Of a stretch of DNA of 64,000 bases, positions 1 to 9,440 are shown one piece after another (position 1 is the stretch's first letter; each line of letters begins with the position of its first letter). A model generated the notes under the pieces. That model had not been told where the DNA came from and did no database searches. It saw only the letters and a program-made list of their open reading frames with translations. The position numbers were made by a program, and so were the translations under genes. This stretch comes from a bacterium D16-34 (GTDB lineage Bacteria > Actinomycetota > Coriobacteriia > Coriobacteriales > Eggerthellaceae). The DNA is taken from NCBI GenBank assembly GCA_003612515.1, contig RAZB01000001.1, positions 186,001-250,000 on the forward strand, read 5' to 3'.

Positions 1-263
1 CTTGCGTTTTATTCAACTGTCGGACATCGCGAATTGTAACGAGTTTCATCAACTTTGACCACCCTTTTACGAGCTTTTGTGCAGGTGATCAATGAAGATT
101 TACCGCTATGTAATCGTCAAGTTACCTATCTGATAAATATTTTGATAATTCGTAACATTGCGAAAAATAGCCAATTATATGCAGTTTTGCATTAATTGAA
201 TTCTTTTGGCTACTCCCGGCGGCGTTGTGAGAAAGACGCAAAGCAGCTATTCGTGGTGAAAAT

Positions 264-297
264 ATGAAAAAGGCACCGCTTGGGATAAGCGGCGCCT
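264..297 (-). terminator. Intrinsic terminator of the ferritin gene
   Basis: Arms at 270-281 and 286-297 pair over 12 positions with one G-U, around a 4-base loop. Read on the minus strand the hairpin is followed by TTTTCATATT. It lies 37 bases past the ferritin stop codon. The 260 bases to its left are AT-rich and hold no gene I can support. Confidence 0.75.
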
Positions 298-333
298 TCG
301 AAGGAGTAAACGGATTAGAGATTTCGCTAAAAA

Positions 334-849
334 CTACTTGCCAGCGAGCGGGCTTGGGGTGCTATATACGCGCGACAAGTTCTCCTGATCGAGGTCATAC
401 AGAGCTTTTGCGTCATCACCGAAGAGCTTCATGCGCGTTACCATCGTCTCGGCATTGTCTTCTTCTTCCTGCTGCTCAGCAATAAACCAGTCCAAAAACT
501 TCATAGTGCGATAGTCTTTCGCATCAACAGCAGCCGCATAAATTGCATCAATCAAGCTCGTAACATACTTCTCATGTTCAAGAGCCGCCTCAAGCGGGGC
601 CAAGAAGTTATCGAATACCTTGTCAGGCTGATCGATTGCTAATAGTTTTACGTTGCAGCCGTTTTCATGCAGGTAATTACGGAAAATCAGTGCGTGATCC
701 ATTTCTTCTTTTGCTTGGATCTCATACCAGTTAGCAAAACCCTTAAGCCCTGCTTCCTCATAAAAATCAGCGAAAGACAAATACAGATACGAAGAGTACA
801 TTTCCTTGTTAATCTGGTCATTTAAAAGATCGTACACCCGTGCATCCAT
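334..849 (-). CDS. ftnA: Bacterial non-haem ferritin
   Basis: Iron-storage ferritin of 171 residues, the usual length for bacterial ferritins, expected to form a cytosolic 24-mer that oxidises Fe(II) and stores ferric mineral. Ferroxidase-centre residues are visible: Glu in NKEMYSSYLY near residue 16, Glu and His in KEEMDHALIF near residues 49-53, and further acidic residues in helices C and D (EHEKY, EQQEEED). I chose the ATG at 849 because AAGGAGG lies just upstream of it; an upstream in-frame start at 879 lacks such a site. The gene is monocistronic, with its own terminator downstream and a short palindrome in its leader that could bind an iron or peroxide regulator. Family assignment is firm; the exact paralogue name is less so. 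Confidence 0.93.
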   Translation of the reverse strand: MDARVYDLLNDQINKEMYSSYLYLSFADFYEEAGLKGFANWYEIQAKEEMDHALIFRNYLHENGCNVKLLAIDQPDKVFDNFLAPLEAALEHEKYVTSLIDAIYAAAVDAKDYRTMKFLDWFIAEQQEEEDNAETMVTRMKLFGDDAKALYDLDQENLSRVYSTPSPLAGK

Positions 850-873
850 GAGCAACCTCCTTAATTGAGTTAC

Positions 874-886
874 TATCAAATTGATA
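874..886. promoter_or_regulatory. Short palindrome in the ferritin leader
   Basis: TATCAAATTGATA is a perfect palindrome around a central A, 25 bases upstream of the ferritin start. It is a plausible operator. It is not a clear match to the Fur, PerR or DtxR consensus, so the regulator is not named. Confidence 0.35.
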
Positions 887-981
887 TAGGGTTATCATAA
901 CGCGCCTGCGATAATCTGATGATCTTACTGGTTTATCTTGCGTCAAATAAGCACACGTTTGAAACGAATTTGAAAACAACG

Positions 982-1006
982 GTGGCACGCCCATTGAGCG
1001 TGCCAC
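982..1006. other. Perfect 9-bp hairpin between divergent genes
   Basis: GTGGCACGC (982-990) pairs perfectly with GCGTGCCAC (998-1006) around a 7-base loop. It sits between the divergent ferritin and threonine aldolase genes. Neither strand has a good T-run after it, so it may be a protein-binding site or a leader structure rather than a terminator. The rest of 880-1155 shows no gene. Confidence 0.4.
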
Positions 1007-1155
1007 TCAACTCGTCTGAGCGCCAAAAGTTGCGCACCGGTTATCGAAAACCGTAGCAGCGCAAAGACCATAAGCTTGTTTTGTCGCTGCCCTGTTTTTG
1101 TGTGTGCAACAATAAGCACTACAACACATGACACGTAAATGTAAGGAGCTTTCTT

Positions 1156-2367
1156 ATGCTTCATTTCGATAGTGACTATATGGAAGGCGCGCTCCCTGCC
1201 ATTATCGAGCGGCTGCACACAACCAACTTCAACCAAACCGCAGGCTACGGCACTGACGAGATTTGCGAAAGTGCCCGCGCACGCATCCGCCGCGCCTGCG
1301 ATGCACCGGAGGCCAGCGTGCACTTTCTCGTTGGGGGCACACAGACTAACGCTGTCGTGCTTGATCAGCTCCTTTGCCCCTGGGAGGGCGTCCTTTCTGC
1401 TACCAGTGGCCACATAAATGCGCATGAAGCCGGAGCGGTTGAGGGGCTTGGGCACAAGATCTTACCCCTAGAACCCCACGAGGGTAAGCTCCTTGCAGCC
1501 GACGTGCGGGCTTATTGCGAAAACTTTTTCGCGGATGCCAACCGCGACCATATGGTGGCACCAGGGGTGGTCTATCTATCCCATCCCACTGAATACGGAA
1601 CCATCTATTCCCTCGCGGAACTTGAGGATCTAAGCGCAGTGTGCGATGAGTTTGACCTGGCACTTTTTATGGACGGCGCACGCCTAGGCTATGGCCTGGC
1701 AGCACGAGGCGCAGATGTGACCTTGCCCGACATAGCCCGCTTGTGCGACGCTTTCTACATCGGCGGAACCAAAGTTGGCGCCCTTTTTGGCGAAGCTGTA
1801 GTATTCCCGCGACCTACAACGTGCCGTCATCGTCGCGGCTGCGACGTCAATGGTCGCCCCGCCCCCATTGACCAGCACTTCTTCACTATCACGAAGAAGC
1901 GTGGAGCCCTTTTGGCGAAGGGTCGCATGCTCGGCATCCAGTTCGACGAGCTGTTTTCTTCCGACGCCTCGCCGGACGCTAGCGCTGTCGCCGCTGCCAA
2001 CCCGCCAGATACCGCTGCCACTCCACGGGATGCTGCTGCCACTCCACGGGATGCTACCACTGCCACCTCGCAGAACGCCGCTACCCACCCGAACGACGCT
2101 TTGCGCTACTTGCAAGCTGGAGCACACGGCGTTGCCTTGGCTCAGCGTCTTGCCGATGCTTTCACGGAGAAGGGCTATGAATTGGCTATCGATTCACCAA
2201 CTAACCAGCTCTTCCCTATTCTTGACGATGAAACCCATGACCGACTATCACAACAGGTAACCTTTAGTTTTTGGGAGCGCACCCCAGACGGCAAAACGGT
2301 AACGCGATTTGCTTGCAGCTGGGCAACCCGTCCAGAAAATGTTGAAGCGCTCATCGCACTCTTGTAG
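1156..2367 (+). CDS. ltaE: Low-specificity L-threonine aldolase with repeat insert
   Basis: PLP enzyme of the beta-eliminating lyase family that cleaves threonine or allo-threonine to glycine and acetaldehyde. The fold-type I landmarks are HINAHEAGAVEGLGHK near residue 85, FMDGARLGYGLAA near 173 (the Asp that contacts the PLP pyridine) and the lysine motif YIGGTKVGALFGEA near 200. AAGGAG 8 bases before the ATG fixes the start. At 403 residues it is longer than typical family members. The excess is an Ala/Thr/Pro segment at about residues 275-315 containing a perfect 21-bp tandem duplication, inserted before a conserved helix (DALRYLQAGAHG). The gene stands alone and ends at a strong terminator. 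Confidence 0.88.
   Translation: MLHFDSDYMEGALPAIIERLHTTNFNQTAGYGTDEICESARARIRRACDAPEASVHFLVGGTQTNAVVLDQLLCPWEGVLSATSGHINAHEAGAVEGLGHKILPLEPHEGKLLAADVRAYCENFFADANRDHMVAPGVVYLSHPTEYGTIYSLAELEDLSAVCDEFDLALFMDGARLGYGLAARGADVTLPDIARLCDAFYIGGTKVGALFGEAVVFPRPTTCRHRRGCDVNGRPAPIDQHFFTITKKRGALLAKGRMLGIQFDELFSSDASPDASAVAAANPPDTAATPRDAAATPRDATTATSQNAATHPNDALRYLQAGAHGVALAQRLADAFTEKGYELAIDSPTNQLFPILDDETHDRLSQQVTFSFWERTPDGKTVTRFACSWATRPENVEALIALL
2014..2055 (+). repeat. Perfect 21-bp in-frame tandem repeat in ltaE
   Basis: Two identical 21-base units, 2014-2034 and 2035-2055, encode the repeated AATPRDA segment of the low-complexity insert in threonine aldolase. Being a multiple of three, copy number could change without breaking the frame. 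Confidence 0.9.
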
Positions 2368-2394
2368 GCTTTACCCAGATACGCGAGCCAGCTC

Positions 2395-2441
2395 TGACCC
2401 ATATCGCAATACTTCACCAGTCGCGACATGGGTCAATTTTT
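2395..2441 (+). terminator. Terminator of ltaE
   Basis: Arms 2395-2407 and 2423-2435 pair over 13 positions with one G-U, and are followed by ATTTTTATTC. It begins 28 bases after the ltaE stop codon. Confidence 0.8.
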
Positions 2442-2695
2442 ATTCTTAAACGCGAGGACAGAGGATTGAAAACTACCCAGTGACCCAGCTTTCGACCTCC
2501 TTAAAACCGCACATGGTCTTCACCTGTTTTCTTTCGCGAGTTCACTTCGATCTTAAGAAATTCTCACAAGATCTCATATAAATCTTACGTCGTTGTCCCT
2601 TCGTTTTCGCCAAAATTTCACGCCGATCTCATACACAAAATTAGCATCTGATCAGGCTTTATTTTACTCAACTAACGTGATAGACTGCCGCAATC

Positions 2696-3703
2696 ATGAT
2701 CACGCTGACCGACATATCATCCCTTGAGTTTTATCGCTGTGTTCAACAACAAGCTATCAGCAATTTGCTTGAGCAACAGAGAAGCGCTGGCATGCCTCCG
2801 CCAAGCAAGCCAGCGACGAACAAGCTCAGCCCAACAAGAACGCCGAACTTCGCACGTCCTACAAGAAAAGAACTCGACTGGGTTTTGAGCCACTACGGGT
2901 CATACTTAACGCAACCGATTCATGTGATGATCCCAGACCAAGCTTTTCGCCTTCGCCATCCCGCCGTCGTCAATCATGTATGCTCCACGGTCGATCTTGC
3001 CAACATTTCCCTTCGTATTGAACCCCATATGGCTGTTGTTCTCCCCGAGATATGCTTTGCGTATCTTGCAGCATCGCTCCCACCAGCGCAAGCGCTCATG
3101 GTTGGCATGGAATTATGTGGGGCGTATCGCATCAACCGTTTTGCGGAGCGAGGTTTTACGAACGTTTCGCCTCTCACCACACAACAGGCTATAGCTCGAA
3201 CTCTTCGCGGTTTGTCCGGCACGAAGAGCCTCAATAATGGCCGTCAACTGGTTAGATACCTACACAATGATTCGAGATCTCCCATGGAATCGGCGCTTGC
3301 GACCATCCTTTCGCTCCCGATCAAAAGGGGTGGTCAGGGCTTTCCGCCGATGCAACTCAATGCCAGACTAAGCGTTCCCAAAGAGGCGTATCCATTGGTG
3401 AATTCTCGCTATTTGCTTGCGGATCTTCTTTGGGAAGAGCAACGCGTTATCGTCGAGTATGACGGGATCCTTGATCACACCGGCGCCGAAAGGATCACAC
3501 AGGACGCAGGAAGACGCATCGTGCTCGAGTCGATGGGCTTTACCGTCATGACACTTACAAAAAAGCAGGTCTGCAACTGGCAATCGTTTTTAGCGGTCAA
3601 AAATATCTTGGACAAATACTTAGGAATCCGACGTCGCTCATCGAAATACGATTGGTCGGAATTGCAGCATCAATTATGGAGAGATCTTCTCTTTTCCAGG
3701 TAA
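2696..3703 (+). CDS. Orphan protein with a DUF559/Vsr-like nuclease fold
   Basis: I do not recognise a named gene. The C-terminal third resembles DUF559-type restriction-endonuclease-fold domains: SPMES with Glu198, a YLLADLLW strand with Asp243, VIVEYDG with Glu254 and Asp256, then a helix with conserved Asp and Arg-Arg and a final strand (GFTVMTLTKKQV). The N-terminal 190 residues lack known motifs but align with a second copy at 51810 (PEICFAYLA, CGAYRI), so this is a real family with two members here. There is no Shine-Dalgarno before the ATG; TAGACT lies 9 bases upstream, which would fit a leaderless message. No methylase, toxin-antitoxin partner or transposase flanks it. It could be a defence or DNA-repair nuclease; the substrate is unknown. 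Confidence 0.7.
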   Translation: MITLTDISSLEFYRCVQQQAISNLLEQQRSAGMPPPSKPATNKLSPTRTPNFARPTRKELDWVLSHYGSYLTQPIHVMIPDQAFRLRHPAVVNHVCSTVDLANISLRIEPHMAVVLPEICFAYLAASLPPAQALMVGMELCGAYRINRFAERGFTNVSPLTTQQAIARTLRGLSGTKSLNNGRQLVRYLHNDSRSPMESALATILSLPIKRGGQGFPPMQLNARLSVPKEAYPLVNSRYLLADLLWEEQRVIVEYDGILDHTGAERITQDAGRRIVLESMGFTVMTLTKKQVCNWQSFLAVKNILDKYLGIRRRSSKYDWSELQHQLWRDLLFSR

Positions 3704-3898
3704 AACATCATCTTAACTTGTTCATGGCGCACCATCGTTGTACATTTTCGCCACAACCTGCCAGCACGTATGACCTGGGAAAATAACCTATTCGTGCTGG
3801 TCAGCTCCGAGTTTGAAACTGGCAACTTCTTCCGAATATGTACAAGACCGGCGCGTAACCGACGCACAGCCAACGCAAAGCAAGCAAGATCCAGAGGT

Positions 3899-5080
3899 TT
3901 ACGCGTCGTATTCAGCCTTTAGCGCAGCAAATGCAGGCATCGCGCGCTCGATCACCTCAGGAGCGATGCAGTAGCTAATACGCACCCAGCCGCCCACACC
4001 AAAGCTGTCAGATGGAACCAAAAGCAACTCATGGGCTTTTGCACGCTCGCTGAACGCCTGCGCGTCTTCTTCCAAAGCACGAACCCAAAGATAAAACGCT
4101 CCTTGCGGCTCCACAAACTCATAGCCCAAATCCGCCAACCCACGCGTTAAACGCTCACGATTTGCCGCATAAGCAGCAACATCCGAGGGAACATCTACGC
4201 ATGCCGCAATAGTTTTCTGCAACAATACCGGCGCGCACACATATCCAAGCGCACGACCGGCGCCAGCTATCGCGCACGATACCTCACGCGCATTATCCAT
4301 CAAATCAGATACATATACATAACCAATGCGCTCACCCGGAAGCGAAAGCGCCTTTGAGTACGAATAACACACGAGCGTACGCGGCCAAATGGTGGGCACA
4401 TACACGACCTCTGCACCATAGGTGATCTCGCGATAAGGCTCGTCGCTAATCAGATACAACGGCCTGCCAAGCTCTTTTTCTTTTCGCGCCAACATGCTGG
4501 CTAGAGCCTCGAGGTTCTCTCGCGAATATACCGCTCCAACTGGGTTGTTTGGCGAGTTGATAATAAGGGCGCTCGTCTTTGGCGAAATAGCCTGCTCAAT
4601 CGCAGCAATATCAAGCTGGAACTCAGGAACGGTAGTAGGCACTTCAACACATGTACATCCTGCCGACTCGATCCACACCTTGTACTCAGGAAAGTACGGT
4701 GCGTTTACGATAATTTCATCTCCTGGCGAACTCAACGCAGCAAGAGAGATGGCAATAGCGGCTGCAGCACCTGCCGTCAAATAGAGCTGAGCTGGATCTG
4801 CAGGTACACCAAAGCGATCTGTAATGCTTTGCGCAATGGCGTTTTTCACCGCAGGATCACCAGAGGCAGGCGAATACCCATGCAATGCAACCGGGTCGCC
4901 CTCCAACAGCGCAGCCATAGTTTTTTTCACGATCTCAGGAGCCGGCACACTCGGATTGCCAATGCTGAAATCAAAGACGTTCTCTTCACCAATTTCTGCT
5001 TTGCGTGCCAACCCATAAGCAAACAGCTCACGAATTGCACTTGGCTCTGCTCCGAGCCCAAACATACGCTCATTGATCAT
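3899..5080 (-). CDS. Class I PLP-dependent aminotransferase
   Basis: Aspartate-aminotransferase-fold enzyme of 393 residues, the normal length. The PLP-lysine motif SYSKALSLPGERIGYV lies near residue 240, the cofactor-anchoring NSPNNPVGAVYSRE near 175 and SDEPYREITY near 212. The C-terminal GGWVRISYC supplies the substrate-carboxylate Arg. AAAGGAG lies 7 bases before the ATG. The gene stands alone with a short gap before the LuxR gene on the same strand, so co-transcription from the regulator is possible. Amino-acid specificity cannot be read from the sequence; aspartate, alanine or aromatic donors are all possible. The stretch from 3704 to 3898 holds no gene. Confidence 0.88.
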   Translation of the reverse strand: MINERMFGLGAEPSAIRELFAYGLARKAEIGEENVFDFSIGNPSVPAPEIVKKTMAALLEGDPVALHGYSPASGDPAVKNAIAQSITDRFGVPADPAQLYLTAGAAAAIAISLAALSSPGDEIIVNAPYFPEYKVWIESAGCTCVEVPTTVPEFQLDIAAIEQAISPKTSALIINSPNNPVGAVYSRENLEALASMLARKEKELGRPLYLISDEPYREITYGAEVVYVPTIWPRTLVCYSYSKALSLPGERIGYVYVSDLMDNAREVSCAIAGAGRALGYVCAPVLLQKTIAACVDVPSDVAAYAANRERLTRGLADLGYEFVEPQGAFYLWVRALEEDAQAFSERAKAHELLLVPSDSFGVGGWVRISYCIAPEVIERAMPAFAALKAEYDA

Positions 5081-5163
5081 TGCAAACTCCTTTGTGTTGG
5101 CGAAAGCGACACGTGAAAGACCTCTCGTGAAATTGCACGCAACTAGGTTAGCATATGGCTTGT

Positions 5164-6642
5164 TTAGTCATTCTGCTCAACCAGATCAATGACCTCTTGT
5201 CTATCGTGAACATCAAGTTTTTTGTAGAGGTTCGACAAATGCGAATTAACCGTGCCCGGAGTTACACCGAGCTCCTCGCAAATGCGCGCGTTCGTGCGAC
5301 CCTTGGCAATAAGCATCATGGTCTCTTCCTCGCGTTTAGTCAGCCCATAATCAAGGGCAATTTGATGTCCGCGCTCATGAAAGGGTCGCTTCGCGCCAAA
5401 GCTTGAGCCACCCAAAAGCTTTGCCATGGACTTTTCGGTGAAAAGGAATAGGTAGGCGAAAAAGAGCAGCACTACACAAACGAGCGTACAAACTGAAAGC
5501 AGACGTGGTGTCATGTCGACAAACGTTCGCAAAAGACCACCGATAAAGGTTCCCGCAAGAGACCCTGATACCAAAGCAGACCAGCCAATACCGAAGGTGA
5601 CCAACACCGGAAGCTGATAAAGACCGGTGATGCGGGCAAGCACGACCCAGGTAAGCAATAGCACAACGCAATAAATGCTCAACCCCAACGCATCAGCAAT
5701 GCCCGTGCCAGAGTCCACAATAGGAACAAGCAAAAAGATAAGCCCCATGGTAAATACACTCGAGCGATACGCACCCGCAAAATCAAGCGAATCCGAGGAA
5801 AGCATTGGCGCGCAAATCACCACTACAGCAACTACCGATCCGATGATAAAAAACCATGGATAGCTCCCATTATCAATAATGAACAGCGGATCGAAAAGCA
5901 GCGCCTGCGCAAAAGAGCCCGTCCATGCCAATACCCCTAAAGACAGCACTGCACTAATTGAGAAAGCACCTGCCCGAAAGGGAGTGTTAGAGCTCTCTTC
6001 TGCTTCCTTGCTACTCCAAATATGAAGTCCGTGGTAAAGCGCCAACCCACTCAACAGCGGCAAAAGGACGGTACAGACAATACTTGCAGCAAGCGGCAGG
6101 GCAACCACCAGAGCGAAAATCACCGCTGAAAGCAAAAAAGAAGTCGCACTTTTTGCCATAACTTGCAAGCTGTCCATACGAGCAAAAACCTTCGACCAGC
6201 CTACGAACAATGCGCCCACACCAACACCGGCAACCGTTGAAGCAATGGAACACCAAGGTTGTTGAAAATCATCGACGTGCTCTACTGCAACTAGCACGAT
6301 GCTACTTAAAAGCACCAACAGCGGCGCTGCCCACCGAACAGCCCTTATGCACATACACCGAGAAAAGACGCTTGGCACAATAGCAGCGAGTAACATAACA
6401 GCGATCATGCCTAAACTGGCGAAACCCACCACACTATTAAAATGAGAGATATCATTTCTTGTTGAATAGTGAATCGTTGTGCTGAAAAAGGTTATGAATT
6501 GCCATGCCAAAATGCAGGCAAACCCCGCTACACGCTTATCAAAAATATCTGCAAGTGTCACATTTTTCAAATGGGCGCGAATGCCCCCAACCGTTTCCGT
6601 GACACCAGAAAACGACAGTTGCCCGTCTCGTTTGTTCGGCAC
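5164..6642 (-). CDS. Membrane LuxR-family regulator (about 12 helices plus HTH)
   Basis: Protein of 492 residues with about twelve hydrophobic helices over residues 30-410 and a C-terminal LuxR/GerE helix-turn-helix at about 425-488 (YGLTKREEETMMLIAKGRTN, TPGTVNSHLSNLYKKLDV). This architecture is characteristic of Eggerthellaceae, where members often sit beside inducible molybdenum enzymes and are thought to sense small molecules in the membrane. The start is GTG, preceded by GGGAGGGG at a 6-base spacing. It diverges from the molybdopterin oxidoreductase at 7023 across a 380-bp intergenic region, so it probably controls that operon. Its ligand is unknown. Confidence 0.9.
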   Translation of the reverse strand: MPNKRDGQLSFSGVTETVGGIRAHLKNVTLADIFDKRVAGFACILAWQFITFFSTTIHYSTRNDISHFNSVVGFASLGMIAVMLLAAIVPSVFSRCMCIRAVRWAAPLLVLLSSIVLVAVEHVDDFQQPWCSIASTVAGVGVGALFVGWSKVFARMDSLQVMAKSATSFLLSAVIFALVVALPLAASIVCTVLLPLLSGLALYHGLHIWSSKEAEESSNTPFRAGAFSISAVLSLGVLAWTGSFAQALLFDPLFIIDNGSYPWFFIIGSVVAVVVICAPMLSSDSLDFAGAYRSSVFTMGLIFLLVPIVDSGTGIADALGLSIYCVVLLLTWVVLARITGLYQLPVLVTFGIGWSALVSGSLAGTFIGGLLRTFVDMTPRLLSVCTLVCVVLLFFAYLFLFTEKSMAKLLGGSSFGAKRPFHERGHQIALDYGLTKREEETMMLIAKGRTNARICEELGVTPGTVNSHLSNLYKKLDVHDRQEVIDLVEQND

Positions 6643-6955
6643 TCAGATCCCCTCCCGATCTCAGCCGTTTTATATCAGCCTCGCCAATCACGCATCCCGC
6701 ACAAAGACAGCTCATCATGAAGGCGAAAATGCTTTTTTAGTCTACCAGTTCAAGGCAACATCGCAATACTAAAATGCTTACAAAACGATGGGCACATCTC
6801 ATATGATCTATATGTATTTCCTGATCAAAAGCGCGTTTTCAAAATATGCGAAACCTACGATTACATTACAGAGCCGCAAAGGATAGGATGGGTGCATGTC
6901 GCTAGTGCGACCCCTGTGTCTTACAAAATAGGCTGCTCCGAATGCGATGGAGAGG

Positions 6956-6982
6956 GGCTTTATCTTTGAGGGGAGATAAGCC
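6956..6982 (+). promoter_or_regulatory. Hairpin in the oxidoreductase leader
   Basis: GGCTT(T)ATCT at 6956-6965 pairs with AGATAAGCC at 6974-6982 with one bulged base. It lies 40 bases before the start codon at 7023 in a 380-bp region between divergent genes. It may influence mRNA stability; I see no match to the molybdenum-cofactor riboswitch. Confidence 0.35.
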
Positions 6983-7022
6983 ACAAAGGAGCGCAGGGAC
7001 ACGAATTAGAGGAGGAGAATTT

Positions 7023-9437
7023 ATGGCTGAATTAACTCGTCGCACGCTGCTCCAAGGCGTTGCTGCACTTGGCGCTGCTGCCATGTTGGGTGGCTGTGCT
7101 TCGCAAACACTCACCAAAGACGAAGAGCAACTTTCGCAAACTGGTGAGAATCAATCAGCTGCCGAGCCGGTTATCGAAGTCAAGCATGCTTGGTGCAAGA
7201 TGTGCGGACCTGCTCGCACCCACTGCTCAACGTTGTGCACCGTCAAAGATGGTCGCTGGGTTCACGTTGAGGGCAACCCTGAGGCTGGCAACAATTATGG
7301 CCGCGGCTCAAAAACACTGTGTGCCAAGGGAAATGCTGCTATGCACACCGTTTACTCACCCAATCGCTTGCTTTATCCGATGAAGCGCACCGGTGAGAAA
7401 GGTGAAGGCAAATTCGAGCAAATTACCTGGGATCAGGCTATCGAAGAGATCGCCGCTAAGCTCAAAGAGCAAAAAGAGCAATATGGCGCAGAAAGCTATG
7501 GTGTTTTGTCACCGCAGTTCTATGCCGTATTAGGTTCACTCGGCCGTCGCTTCTTGAACGTACACGGTTCTCCAAATTACTTGCATTCTGCAATTTGCAA
7601 CTCGCAGCGTATGTTCTCGCGTCTGGTAACCCTAGGCGGTCCTAACCACATGGGCGCTACCAACACCGAACCAGGTCAGCTAGACAAATGTAAGCTGTTG
7701 GTTGTCTGGGGCTACAACTCAGAAAACTCCGCCATCAATCAGGGCAATCCAAACAAACGCCTTGATGCACAAGAAGGCGGCATGAAAGTTATCGACATTC
7801 GTCCTATGCAAGAAGGTCTCGGCTCACATGCCGATTACTGGCTGCCCATCATTCCCGGAACTGACGGCGCTTTGGCAATGGCTATCTTGAACGTCATTAT
7901 CGAAGAAGATCTCTATGATCACGACTTCGTTGAGAATTGGTGCCTGGGCTTTGACGAACTGGCAGAGCATATCAAACAATATCCGCCTTCATGGGCAGCT
8001 CCTATTACCGGCATTCCTGAAGAGCAAATTATCGAAGTTGCTCGCGTTATGGGCACCACCAGCCCCATGGGCATCAACATCGGCAATGGCATCGGCGACC
8101 AGTCCGCTGACAGCCACTGGACTGTAGCATGCGTCTGCCTCATCGAAGCTATCACCGGCAACTTAGGTATCGCTGGTGGCGGCGGTGCTGGCATGGTCAT
8201 GCCTGAGCCGCTCATCAAGACCAAAGGCGTTGACGTGCTTTCTGATCGCCTGCCCGCAAGCGAAGAGGACGAGGCTAATGGCTGGATGGCAGGCGTTGCT
8301 AAGCTGGTCGGCCCTGAAACCCCACGCTGGTTCCAGACTATGGAGACACAGGAATCCGGTCCGACAACCGCATACAACAAGGGTATCCAATCAATTCTGA
8401 CCGAGGATCCCTATCCGCTGCGCTGCATCTTTGCTCAGTCATCTAACCCCATGTCAGCTACGCGTCAGCCCAAAACGGTTGCTGAGGCACTCAAAAAGCT
8501 TGACTACTATGTAGTTATGGACGTGGCTTGGAACTCATCATGCGATTACGCAGACATCGTTTTGCCGGCTACCACTCAATATGAGTCAGCTGACCAATTC
8601 GCCACCAAGAACTCCCCTGCTGGCACCTTTATCGGCATCAACCAGGTTATCTCTGAGCCTATGGGCGAATGCCATTCTGACTGGCAGTACTATCTCGACC
8701 TTGCTGTTGCGATGGGTTATGGCGAAGACTTCTGGAATGGTGACATCGACGCAATGCTTTCCGAGCAACTTGACGGTTCGGGCATCACACTTGAAGAGCT
8801 GCGCGAGAAGGGCTACGTCTTTAAAGAGCGCACAGACGGTGCTAAGCCCACCGAGCCTGAGTATCAAAACTACGAGAAGATGTTCGCCTCCCTGCCCGAG
8901 GGTAAGGTTCAGTGCGTCAACGAGTGGATTGGCGGCAAGCCAAATGCCGACGACACCGCTATGCTCGAGCGTCTCCCCGTCTACAAGGGTGCTCCGGAAA
9001 GCCTGGACGGAACGCCAGACATCGCAGCAGAGTATCCGCTCGTCATCTCTGACGTTCATGCATATCGCCTCTGCAACCATAGCTACTATCACGATGTACC
9101 GTATCTGCGCGAACTGCAGCCTGAGCCGTGGGTCAAGATCAACCCCGCAACCGCAAAAGAGTACGGCATCGAAGATGGTGACTGGATGCTTATCGAGTCT
9201 CCGCATGGATCTATCAAGATGGTTGCCCGTTACTTTGAAGCCATTAACCCCAACGTGCTGATGACCAAGCGCGGCTGGTGGGAGCCTTGCGAAGAGCTCG
9301 GACTTCCCGGTTATGGCGCTCTCGATGGCGGTAGCGAAGTAAACGTTTTGTATGACGACAATATGGCCAACTACGACGGCTTCACGTCATCCATGGCAAA
9401 GCAAACGCTCGTCAAGATTTCGAAGGTAGAGGGGTAA
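7023..9437 (+). CDS. Tat-exported molybdopterin oxidoreductase, DMSO-reductase family
   Basis: Catalytic subunit of 804 residues. It starts with a twin-arginine signal (TRRTLLQGVAALGAAAM) followed by GGCAS, which could be a lipobox, so export and possibly lipid anchoring are expected. A [4Fe-4S] motif follows at about residues 55-100 (CKMCGPARTHCSTLC, later LCAKG), then bis-MGD-binding domains. The Cys in HSAICNSQRM is a candidate molybdenum ligand. GGAGGAG precedes the ATG; an upstream in-frame start at 6942 would bury the Tat signal and is rejected. The next genes encode the electron-transfer subunit and a TorD chaperone. No membrane anchor (DmsC or NrfD type) is present. The substrate is not deducible: S- or N-oxides, catechols or other reducible organics are possible. 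Confidence 0.9.
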   Translation: MAELTRRTLLQGVAALGAAAMLGGCASQTLTKDEEQLSQTGENQSAAEPVIEVKHAWCKMCGPARTHCSTLCTVKDGRWVHVEGNPEAGNNYGRGSKTLCAKGNAAMHTVYSPNRLLYPMKRTGEKGEGKFEQITWDQAIEEIAAKLKEQKEQYGAESYGVLSPQFYAVLGSLGRRFLNVHGSPNYLHSAICNSQRMFSRLVTLGGPNHMGATNTEPGQLDKCKLLVVWGYNSENSAINQGNPNKRLDAQEGGMKVIDIRPMQEGLGSHADYWLPIIPGTDGALAMAILNVIIEEDLYDHDFVENWCLGFDELAEHIKQYPPSWAAPITGIPEEQIIEVARVMGTTSPMGINIGNGIGDQSADSHWTVACVCLIEAITGNLGIAGGGGAGMVMPEPLIKTKGVDVLSDRLPASEEDEANGWMAGVAKLVGPETPRWFQTMETQESGPTTAYNKGIQSILTEDPYPLRCIFAQSSNPMSATRQPKTVAEALKKLDYYVVMDVAWNSSCDYADIVLPATTQYESADQFATKNSPAGTFIGINQVISEPMGECHSDWQYYLDLAVAMGYGEDFWNGDIDAMLSEQLDGSGITLEELREKGYVFKERTDGAKPTEPEYQNYEKMFASLPEGKVQCVNEWIGGKPNADDTAMLERLPVYKGAPESLDGTPDIAAEYPLVISDVHAYRLCNHSYYHDVPYLRELQPEPWVKINPATAKEYGIEDGDWMLIESPHGSIKMVARYFEAINPNVLMTKRGWWEPCEELGLPGYGALDGGSEVNVLYDDNMANYDGFTSSMAKQTLVKISKVEG

Positions 9438-9440
9438 ATC

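Noticed and set aside
943-1455. Long open frame antisense to ltaE
   Set aside because: It overlaps a well-supported enzyme gene, has no SD and its translation shows no domain; it is a codon-bias shadow.
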